Below the pieces are notes generated by a model. That model searched no databases. It had not been told where the DNA came from and saw only the letters and a program-made list of their open reading frames with translations. Position numbers and translations under genes: made by a program. From Myxococcota bacterium (GTDB taxonomy: Bacteria > Myxococcota > UBA4151), in the NCBI GenBank assembly GCA_028823075.1, contig JAPKCE010000152.1:1-5615 (forward strand): a DNA stretch of 5,615 nucleotides, given 5' to 3'. Shown here piece after piece: positions 1 to 4,140 of the stretch. Each line of letters opens with the position of its first letter. The stretch's first letter is position 1.

Positions 1-476
1 AAGCCTCGGCGATGGCGATGACCTTTGTGGTACGCTACCCCGACCGGGACGCCATTCTCGACCCGATGATCCGCCTCGCCAAAGAGGAGCTTTCTCATTT
101 TCATCAGGTGTTTGGAATCTGTCAGCAGCGCGGCTTGCGCTTTCATCGCGACAGCAAAGACGCCTACGTCAACACCCTGCTGCGCGAGGTGCGGCAAGGG
201 CGGGACCTAGAGTTCTTAGACCGCTTGGTGATGGCTGGGGTCGTCGAGGCGCGCGGGCACGAACGTTTCGGCCTCTTGGCCGAGGCCTTACCCGCGGGAG
301 AGATGAAGGATTTCTACACGGCTATTACGCTTTCCGAAGCTCGTCATTCAGACCTTTTTGTCGACTTGGCAGCGATTTATTTCTCGCCAGAAGTGGTCCA
401 GCAACGGCTGACGTTTTTCCTCGATAAAGAAGCCGAAATCATTGCCCAAATCCCCTTTCGCGCCGCCCTTCATTGA
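1..476 (+). CDS. miaE: tRNA-(ms2io6A)-hydroxylase MiaE, 5' end missing
   Basis: MiaE is a non-haem diiron monooxygenase that uses O2 to hydroxylate the isopentenyl group of ms2i6A at position 37 of certain tRNAs, in the cytoplasm. The frame is open to the left edge (first full codon at base 3, reading Ala-Ser-Ala before the Met at 12), and family proteins carry a further N-terminal helix, so the true start lies upstream and the Met at 12 is internal. Numbering from that Met, the diiron ligand motifs are visible: ExxH at 26-29 (in EELSHFHQV), E79 in EARGHERFGLL, and ExxH at 109-112 (in SEARHSDLF). The first ligand Glu of the family should sit in the missing part. About 156 residues are present against roughly 200 in short family members. 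The stop overlaps the next start. A hydroxylase of this kind implies that the host meets oxygen. The family call is firm; the exact tRNA substrate is inferred. Confidence 0.9.
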   Translation, partial: ASAMAMTFVVRYPDRDAILDPMIRLAKEELSHFHQVFGICQQRGLRFHRDSKDAYVNTLLREVRQGRDLEFLDRLVMAGVVEARGHERFGLLAEALPAGEMKDFYTAITLSEARHSDLFVDLAAIYFSPEVVQQRLTFFLDKEAEIIAQIPFRAALH

Positions 477-1729
477 AGCGAAAAGGTCCGCTCGATAAGT
501 ACCTCATGGCGCATGCAGAAGCCGAGGTCGGCGAGCGCATCAAGCTATCTCGGCGCTATTCCCATGTCGCCTGCATCCCCGCCTGCGACGAGCAAGCCAG
601 CCTGCCGACGACGCTAAAAACACTCAGCGAAGCCCGCGGCGCGAATCAGGCGCTAGTCATTGTGGTCATCAATGCTTGCGACGACGCCGAAGCGCAGATC
701 CACCAAGCTAATCAGGCCTGCGCCCAACACCTAAGGGAACAAGCACACCTGGCGGAGGCGCCGATCGCCGAAGGCAACTTTCGCGGCATGGGGCTGGTCC
801 TCGTCAATCGCTACAGCCCAAACCGCCGTCTCCCCTCAAAGCGAGGCGTTGGGCTGGCGCGAAAAATTGCTGCGGACCTTGCGCTGGCCTGGATGGAAGA
901 CGGCAGCATCGAACAGCGATGGATTCACTGTACAGACGCCGATGTGCGGGTTCCGACGGACTACTGGGAACAGCCTCTTAAAAGCGCTTCGGAGCCTGCC
1001 GCTTTGATTTATCCCTTCGTCCATATGCCAGAAGGCGACGCCCTTCAGCGCAAGGCTATGGCGTATTATGAAGCCTATCTTCGCTACTACGTCCACGGCC
1101 TAAAACAGGCGGAATCGCCACATGCTTACCACAGCATCGGCAGCCTGATTTGCATCGATGCCGACGCCTACGCCAAGGTCCGAGGCTTCCCCAAAAGGGC
1201 GGCGGGCGAGGACTTTTACATCCTCAACAAACTCGCCAAGGTGGGTGCGATTGAGACCTTGTCCGGCGCCCCCCTCAAGCTCGAAGGGCGATTCTCTCAC
1301 CGAGTTCCCTTTGGTACCGGCGTTGCCCTTGCTCAGATTCGTGAGAAGTTAGCTCAAAACCTGCCTTACGAGGTCTATAACCCACTTATTTTCGTCGCAT
1401 TAAAGCATTGGCTACAGGCTCTCGATATCGCCTCTAAACATGCTGACATTTCGCGTTTCCAGGCAGCTTTACAAGAGGTAGCGCCGCCGCTCGGACCCAT
1501 CCTACGACGTGCCGTTGAACGCACCAACTCCTTGAAGCCGCTCCAGAATGCCATGGAGAGCGTGCGAGGCGACGTCCTTCGCAAGCGCATCGACGATTGG
1601 AACGACGCCTTTCGAACTCTTAAAATGGTGCATGCCTTACGAGACGAAGGCTTGGGCACGGTGCCTGCCGATGAAGTTCTTAAAGCCTTTATGTCGGCGG
1701 CTCCTCAGGCCTCGTCGAGCGAGGGCTAG
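473..1729 (+). CDS. GT-A type glycosyltransferase (family 2-like)
   Basis: Probable nucleotide-sugar-dependent glycosyltransferase of 418 residues; acceptor and sugar unknown. Residues 31-70 give a Rossmann-like first half (HVACIPACDE, then a hydrophobic strand ending VVINACDD), the usual nucleotide-binding start of GT-A enzymes. TDAD at 154-157 provides a DxD-like metal site (D155, D157). GEDFYILNKL at 245-254 has the Glu-Asp pair often found as catalytic base in family 2 enzymes. RFSHRVPFGTG at 273-283 is a further conserved-looking motif. From about 285 the chain is largely helical, and no transmembrane segment or signal peptide is seen, so it is probably cytosolic or peripheral. The longest frame starts at TTG 473, overlapping the miaE stop (TTGA), and this suggests translational coupling. 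An ATG at 506 (residue 12) is an alternative start; neither has a strong Shine-Dalgarno sequence. Membership in the fold is likely; no specific pathway can be named. Confidence 0.75.
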   Translation: MKRKGPLDKYLMAHAEAEVGERIKLSRRYSHVACIPACDEQASLPTTLKTLSEARGANQALVIVVINACDDAEAQIHQANQACAQHLREQAHLAEAPIAEGNFRGMGLVLVNRYSPNRRLPSKRGVGLARKIAADLALAWMEDGSIEQRWIHCTDADVRVPTDYWEQPLKSASEPAALIYPFVHMPEGDALQRKAMAYYEAYLRYYVHGLKQAESPHAYHSIGSLICIDADAYAKVRGFPKRAAGEDFYILNKLAKVGAIETLSGAPLKLEGRFSHRVPFGTGVALAQIREKLAQNLPYEVYNPLIFVALKHWLQALDIASKHADISRFQAALQEVAPPLGPILRRAVERTNSLKPLQNAMESVRGDVLRKRIDDWNDAFRTLKMVHALRDEGLGTVPADEVLKAFMSAAPQASSSEG

Positions 1730-1759
1730 GCGTCGGACAGAGCCTCAAACGCTTGGCGT

Positions 1760-1832
1760 CTGTCGGCCATCCAAGCCTGCATCGCGCCAGGCGATGACAG
1801 GCGCCGACAGGCGCTGCCAAGTTGCCGACAGG
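1760..1832. repeat. GCCGACAG repeats, direct and inverted
   Basis: The 9-mer GCCGACAGG occurs at 1803-1811 and again at 1824-1832, a 21-bp period or about two helical turns. A shorter GACAGG lies at 1796-1801, and the reverse complement CTGTCGGC at 1760-1767. They sit between the glycosyltransferase stop and a candidate promoter whose -35 overlaps the last copy. This arrangement could be an operator or simply repeat-rich 3' sequence; no regulator is identified. Confidence 0.5.
1775..1802 (+). other. Strong hairpin downstream of glycosyltransferase gene
   Basis: GCCTG-CATCGC pairs with GCGATG-CAGGC, an 11-bp stem interrupted only by bulged A1797, around the loop GCCAG (1786-1790). It lies 46 bases past the stop at 1729. 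No T-tract follows directly (the next T-run is at 1847-1852), so it is not a standard intrinsic terminator; it may stabilise the 3' end or assist factor-dependent termination. A competing hairpin, GCGCC-GACA-GGCGC, spans 1801-1814. Confidence 0.6.
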
Positions 1833-1850
1833 TCATTACTTTCATATTTT
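1822..1850 (+). promoter_or_regulatory. Candidate sigma70-type promoter for the small Cys-rich gene
   Basis: TTGCCG (1822-1827) and TATTTT (1845-1850) are separated by 17 bases, each matching 4 of 6 consensus positions. The -35 overlaps a copy of the GCCGACAGG repeat. A second possible -10, TACAAT at 1868-1873, has the better hexamer but no matching -35. Either would leave a leader of more than 100 bases before the ATG at 2005. Weak, pattern-based call. Confidence 0.3.
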
Positions 1851-1992
1851 TTGCTCCATTCTAGCGCTACAATAAGCAGCTATTGCGCCGCGGGCAATTC
1901 GCACACCACCGGGATACCTTTTCGGGGGTTAAAATTTTGATCGCTCAATGCTAGCAGCAACCATCACAAGCTCATGTCGAGCCCACCCCTAC

Positions 1993-1997
1993 GGAGA
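1993..1997 (+). promoter_or_regulatory. Shine-Dalgarno site fixing the start at 2005
   Basis: GGAGA sits 7 bases before the ATG at 2005. The longer reading from an ATG at 1948 has no comparable site and would add 19 residues unlike the compact Cys-rich domain, so 2005 is preferred. Confidence 0.6.
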
Positions 1998-2004
1998 AAA
2001 CCTC

Positions 2005-2196
2005 ATGGCAACTTACACCTGTGACAAGTGCAATATGGCAGTTAACGCGAGCTGCGCCCATTGCGACGCGCCGCTGACCAACGATACCTTGACCAAAGCC
2101 GACGGCGGGCAAGTGCAGATCTCGCAATGCCCCAACGGACATGGCAAAATTAAGTCGCCCCTTTGTTGTGGTCAGGACATGGCCTGCTCGATTTAA
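2005..2196 (+). CDS. Small Cys-rich (zinc-ribbon/desulforedoxin-like) protein
   Basis: A 63-residue cytosolic protein of unknown function with eight cysteines and clear metal-binding character. The pairs are C6-x2-C9 (CDKC), C17-x2-C20 (CAHC), C42-x3-H46 (CPNGH) and a C-terminal CCGQDMAC with C54, C55 and C61. The two CxxC knuckles resemble a zinc ribbon. The end (PLCCGQDM) resembles the CCGxPM end of desulforedoxin and the desulfoferrodoxin N-domain, where a CxxC plus CC pair bind one iron. Two metal sites, zinc or iron, are therefore possible; which cysteines pair is inference. There is no signal peptide or membrane segment. It follows a good Shine-Dalgarno and stands alone, with gaps of 275 bases before and 163 bases after. 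Small proteins of this general look occur as uncharacterised genes in several bacterial phyla, so a real gene is likely even though no role can be given. Confidence 0.8.
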   Translation: MATYTCDKCNMAVNASCAHCDAPLTNDTLTKADGGQVQISQCPNGHGKIKSPLCCGQDMACSI

Positions 2197-2203
2197 AACG
2201 AGC
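2186..2203 (+). other. Hairpin across the stop codon of the small Cys-rich gene
   Basis: GCTCG (2186-2190) pairs with CGAGC (2199-2203) around ATTTAAAA, which contains the TAA stop. The stem is short and no T-tract follows, so a terminator role is doubtful. Confidence 0.35.
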
Positions 2204-2284
2204 CTCTGCCGAGCTGCTCCTCAGACTTTAAGCCGCGCAGAGCCGCTGCACATCAGTGCGGCCGTAAGACGAACTTCGGCCTCG

Positions 2285-2290
2285 TATAAT
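2285..2290 (+). promoter_or_regulatory. Consensus -10 box upstream of the DsbA-like lipoprotein
   Basis: A perfect TATAAT lies 69 bases before the ATG at 2360. No good -35 hexamer occurs 16-18 bases upstream; that stretch is instead GC-rich and able to fold (GCCGC at 2242-2246 with GCGGC at 2258-2262; GCCG at 2261-2264 with CGGC at 2277-2280). If it is a real promoter it may need an activator or an unusual -35. Confidence 0.4.
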
Positions 2291-2347
2291 AAAATCTGGA
2301 AATTTCTGGCTAGCGGGTCCAAGAGGGCGCCGAATTCTAAGCCTCTT

Positions 2348-2352
2348 AAGGA
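2348..2352 (+). promoter_or_regulatory. Shine-Dalgarno site for the DsbA-like lipoprotein
   Basis: AAGGA ends 7 bases before the ATG at 2360. It decides the start, since the frame stays open upstream to 2141, overlapping the preceding gene, while the signal peptide begins exactly at 2360. Confidence 0.65.
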
Positions 2353-2359
2353 TCTAATC

Positions 2360-3394
2360 ATGCACAAACTGCTTCTCTCGTCGCCTCTCCTACTGGCCTT
2401 CGCTTTATCCACCGCCTGCAACGGGACCAATCCTGCCAAGCCGGCTGCTGTCGAAGGAACGGCCACCGACACCGCTGCCGATAAAGCAGCTGCGCCAGGC
2501 GACGCCAAGCCCGTCGGTCCCTGTATCGATTATGCCTCCAAAGTCTGCGACGCCGCAGGCGCAAAGACTGCAACATGCGACCAATTCAAAGCGGCAACCG
2601 AGCTCATGTCCGACAAGACCTGCCAAGCGGGAATTGCTGACTTGGCGACCACCTTGGGCAAGATCAAGGCGACGCAAGCCGTATGCAGTGAACTCGTAAC
2701 TCGCCTTTGCGCAGCGCTTGGGCCCAAGACCAAGACCTGCGCCATGGTCACCGAGAAAACCAAGAGCTTCCCCACTGAGCGCTGCAAAGAGATGGGCTCC
2801 GCTGAAGGCTTCCCGAAAGTACTCGAACAACTGCAGCAGATGGAAGCGGCCAACAAACCACTGAGCGCTGAAGTCCTCGCCAAGATTCACGGCGCTGATG
2901 GAGCCAGCAGCGGCGACAAAGATGCCAAAGTCACCATCGTTGAGTTCTCGGACTTCCAATGCCCCTATTGCGTGCGCGCGAGTTCGGCGGTCAGCGAATT
3001 AAAGAAGAAATACGGCGCCAAAGTTCGCTTCATCTTCCGCCACTTCCCCTTGGACTTTCATAAAGAAGCTCATGCCGCGGCACAGGCTTCGATGTTCGCA
3101 AACTCCAAAGGCAAGTTCTGGGAATTCCACGATCTGCTCTTTGAAAACCAAAAAGCACTCAAGCCTGCCGACTTGGAAAAATATGCCACCAAATTGGGCC
3201 TGAGCGCAGCAGCTCTTAAAACAGCTCTAAGCGCCGGCACATATAAAGCTGCGGTAGACGCCGATATGGCGCTGGGCAAAGCAGTCGGCGTACGCGGGAC
3301 TCCGACCATGTTCCTCAACGGTACACGCGTTGAGAACCCCACGGATGCAGCGGTCATCGGCCGAGCGATTGACGCCGTCCTTACCTCCCCTTAA
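2360..3394 (+). CDS. DsbA-like thiol oxidoreductase lipoprotein with duplicated C4 module
   Basis: A 344-residue exported thioredoxin-fold protein. Residues 1-20 form a short signal sequence ending LSTAC; C20 is the probable lipid-anchored cysteine, although Ser at -3 departs from the strict lipobox. An Ala/Asp/Lys-rich linker (21-52) follows. Residues 55-142 hold two copies of a four-cysteine pattern, C-x7-C-x9-C-x14-C (C55/63/73/88 and C109/117/127/142). Residues 188-344 are a DsbA-type domain: VTIVEFSDFQCPYC with the redox pair C201/C204 (CPYC), an inserted helical part (234-300), and the cis-proline loop VRGTPT with P315. Such domains oxidise or isomerise disulfides in the cell envelope. 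The gene has its own Shine-Dalgarno and a TATAAT upstream, and no DsbB-like partner is present in the window. The oxidoreductase family is sure from the active site; the role of the Cys-rich module and the substrate are unknown. An oxidase or a disulfide-reducing role are both possible. Confidence 0.88.
   Translation: MHKLLLSSPLLLAFALSTACNGTNPAKPAAVEGTATDTAADKAAAPGDAKPVGPCIDYASKVCDAAGAKTATCDQFKAATELMSDKTCQAGIADLATTLGKIKATQAVCSELVTRLCAALGPKTKTCAMVTEKTKSFPTERCKEMGSAEGFPKVLEQLQQMEAANKPLSAEVLAKIHGADGASSGDKDAKVTIVEFSDFQCPYCVRASSAVSELKKKYGAKVRFIFRHFPLDFHKEAHAAAQASMFANSKGKFWEFHDLLFENQKALKPADLEKYATKLGLSAAALKTALSAGTYKAAVDADMALGKAVGVRGTPTMFLNGTRVENPTDAAVIGRAIDAVLTSP
2522..2785 (+). repeat. Tandem duplicated four-cysteine module inside the oxidoreductase gene
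   Basis: Copy 1 covers 2522-2623 (residues 55-88) and copy 2 covers 2684-2785 (residues 109-142). Cysteine spacing is identical in both (7, 9 and 14 residues between), and other positions match, for example KTATC against KTKTC before the third cysteine. Overall identity is otherwise modest, suggesting an old internal duplication. Each copy could hold two disulfides in a small helical unit; this is inferred from the spacing. Confidence 0.75.
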
Positions 3395-3449
3395 AAGGAG
3401 CGCTCCGCGGCTTGCGGAAGTCTAGAGTCAACTTTTCCCCCCGAAGAAC

Positions 3450-3504
3450 CCGGCCCCGCTCGCGCAACGAGATGAGTTGTCGACTTTCTCCTTCTCGGGG
3501 CCGG
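3450..3504. other. Long-loop GC-rich inverted repeat
   Basis: CCGGCCCCG (3450-3458) is the perfect reverse complement of CGGGGCCGG (3496-3504), giving a 9-bp GC-only stem around 37 bases. A competing short stem, CGAGA (3468-3472) with TCTCG (3493-3497), shares part of the 3' arm. There is no T-tract. It could belong to a structured RNA or be a remnant of a repeat element; function unknown. Confidence 0.45.
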
Positions 3505-3554
3505 CGCAATGAACTGTCCATTCGCAGCTACTTTGAGCCGGTCATGGGCGGACA

Positions 3555-3600
3555 GGCCTGGCCACTTAGGTCGCGCTACGGGGTCGAGCGCTGGCCAGCC
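3555..3600. other. Two-tier inverted repeat upstream of the RRM gene
   Basis: GGCCTGGCC (3555-3563) pairs with GGCCAGCC (3593-3600) through 8 bp with one bulged C. An inner GCGCT (3573-3577) pairs with AGCGC (3587-3591) around a 9-base loop. GCTGGCCAGC at 3590-3599 is also a perfect 10-bp palindrome. As RNA this would be stable; as DNA the palindrome could bind a dimeric protein. No role can be assigned. Confidence 0.4.
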
Positions 3601-3658
3601 CCCTAAAAATACCACGATTGTTAAAGACAAGCGGCCAAAGCATCTCTAAGGCGCTGCT

Positions 3659-3714
3659 CGCGGATGCAGGTGTATCCGTGTTTATGTTTAGGTGCAAATG
3701 CACGCTAGGAAGAG
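3659..3714 (+). promoter_or_regulatory. Structured leader and ribosome site of the RRM gene
   Basis: A hairpin pairs 3659-3667 with 3672-3680 (CGCGGATGC / GTATCCGTG): 9 bp including two G-U pairs, closed by the loop AGGT. A U-rich single-stranded spacer (TTTATGTTTA) follows, then a second stem GTGC-AAAT-GCAC (3692-3703). The Shine-Dalgarno AGGA (3707-3710) begins three bases after it, 6 bases before the ATG at 3717. Stems this close to the ribosome site suggest control of translation, for example by temperature or by the protein itself. This is inference from fold potential alone. Confidence 0.5.
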
Positions 3715-3716
3715 TT

Positions 3717-4013
3717 ATGTCGAAATTGTTTGTTGGTGGACTTGCTTGGGCAACCCGCGATGAGTCTCTTAAAGCCCTTTTTGAGCAATTCGGTGAAGTC
3801 ACCGATGCCAAGGTCATCATGGACCGTGATACCGGCCGTTCGCGCGGCTTTGGTTTCGTGACCTTTGCGGATGCTGCCAACGCAGCAACTGCCAAGAACG
3901 AGCTTCACGATAGTGATCTGGACGGACGCACCATTCGCGTCGATAGCGCCAGCGAGCGCGCTCCTCGTCGCGATGACAATCGTGGCGGCGGCGGCGGCGG
4001 CGACCGCTACTAG
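3717..4013 (+). CDS. Bacterial RRM RNA-binding protein with glycine tail
   Basis: A 98-residue cytosolic protein built of one RNA recognition motif plus a short tail. RNP2 is LFVGGL at 4-9 and RNP1 is RGFGFVTF at 43-50, with the RNA-stacking aromatics F5, F45 and F47 all present. The domain runs from about residue 3 to 78 and ends in a charged stretch and six consecutive glycines (90-95), followed by DRY. The layout is that of the Rbp proteins of cyanobacteria and related single-RRM proteins of other bacteria, several of them cold-induced; they bind single-stranded RNA and may act as chaperones. The start at 3717 is chosen for its AGGA site and because MSKLFVGGL is the usual N-terminus of the family; a TTG at 3618 in the same frame would add 33 unrelated residues. 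The structured leader may regulate it. The family is certain; targets and induction are not known. Confidence 0.93.
   Translation: MSKLFVGGLAWATRDESLKALFEQFGEVTDAKVIMDRDTGRSRGFGFVTFADAANAATAKNELHDSDLDGRTIRVDSASERAPRRDDNRGGGGGGDRY
3984..4001 (+). repeat. (GGC)6 trinucleotide run
   Basis: Six identical GGC codons encode the glycine tail of the RRM protein. Strict use of a single codon makes the tract prone to length change by slippage in steps of one glycine, without breaking the frame. Confidence 0.8.
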
Positions 4014-4018
4014 GTTCT

Positions 4019-4042
4019 GGTTTGGGTCTTTGATCCCGAACC
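4019..4042 (+). terminator. Hairpin after the RRM gene, no T-tract
   Basis: GGTTTGGG (4019-4026) pairs with CCCGAACC (4035-4042) in 8 bp with one G-U pair, 5 bases past the stop. The following bases (AATCTGC) are not T-rich, so it could be a 3'-stabilising stem rather than a terminator. Confidence 0.35.
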
Positions 4043-4083
4043 AATCTGCAATCGGCCTCGTGCTTCGCTCTGCTTTTGCGGAC

Positions 4084-4109
4084 CGAACACGGGGTTTGTT
4101 GTTTTTTGT
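4084..4109 (+). terminator. Possible intrinsic terminator of the RRM gene
   Basis: CGAAC (4084-4088) pairs with GTTTG (4094-4098), including one G-U pair, around ACGGG. It is followed directly by the T-rich run TTGTTTTTTGT (4099-4109). The stem is short, so termination may be partial and some transcripts could reach the next gene. Confidence 0.4.
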
Positions 4110-4116
4110 CTTATCG

Positions 4117-4135
4117 TTCGCATAGCGAAACGGAG
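4117..4135 (+). promoter_or_regulatory. Small hairpin and Shine-Dalgarno before the propeller lipoprotein
   Basis: TTCGC (4117-4121) and GCGAA (4125-4129) pair around ATA. GGAG (4132-4135) then lies 5 bases before the ATG at 4141 and fixes that start. No clear promoter was seen in the 127-base gap after the RRM gene. Confidence 0.5.
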
Positions 4136-4140
4136 ATTTT

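Larger units (their letters stand above)
3395..3716. other. Non-coding region with several inverted repeats
   Basis: No convincing gene lies in these 322 bases. Just after the stop are the palindrome GGAGCGCTCC (3397-3406) and an overlapping short hairpin TCCGC-ggctt-GCGGA (3404-3418). No T-run follows closely (only TTTT at 3433-3436), so it is at best a weak terminator. Two larger stem-loops (3450-3504 and 3555-3600) and the leader of the RRM gene (from 3659) are listed separately. No convincing -35/-10 pair was found for the downstream gene. Short open frames on both strands lack ribosome sites and recognisable protein character. Confidence 0.6.

Noticed and set aside
1736..1832. CRISPR-like array
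   Set aside because: The repeated unit is only 9 bases with irregular spacing and mixed orientation, and there are no spacers of constant length.
2141..2359. Upstream extension of the DsbA-like frame
   Set aside because: It would overlap the small Cys-rich gene and bury the signal peptide 73 residues inside the protein; the start at 2360 has AAGGA at the right distance.
2405..2959. 184-codon open frame on the - strand
   Set aside because: It is antisense to the DsbA-like gene and has no recognisable features; the + strand has a signal peptide, Shine-Dalgarno and active site.
3412..3606. 64-codon open frame on the + strand starting at TTG
   Set aside because: It is very basic, has no Shine-Dalgarno, and the inverted repeats explain the sequence better than a gene does.
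3391..3630. 79-codon open frame on the - strand in the non-coding region
   Set aside because: It has no ribosome site or recognisable domain, its arginine/proline-rich composition is typical of chance GC-rich frames, and it overlaps the inverted repeats.
3618..3716. N-terminal extension of the RRM protein from TTG 3618
   Set aside because: The added 33 residues do not resemble the family, and they would translate through the leader hairpins; ATG 3717 has a well-placed AGGA.
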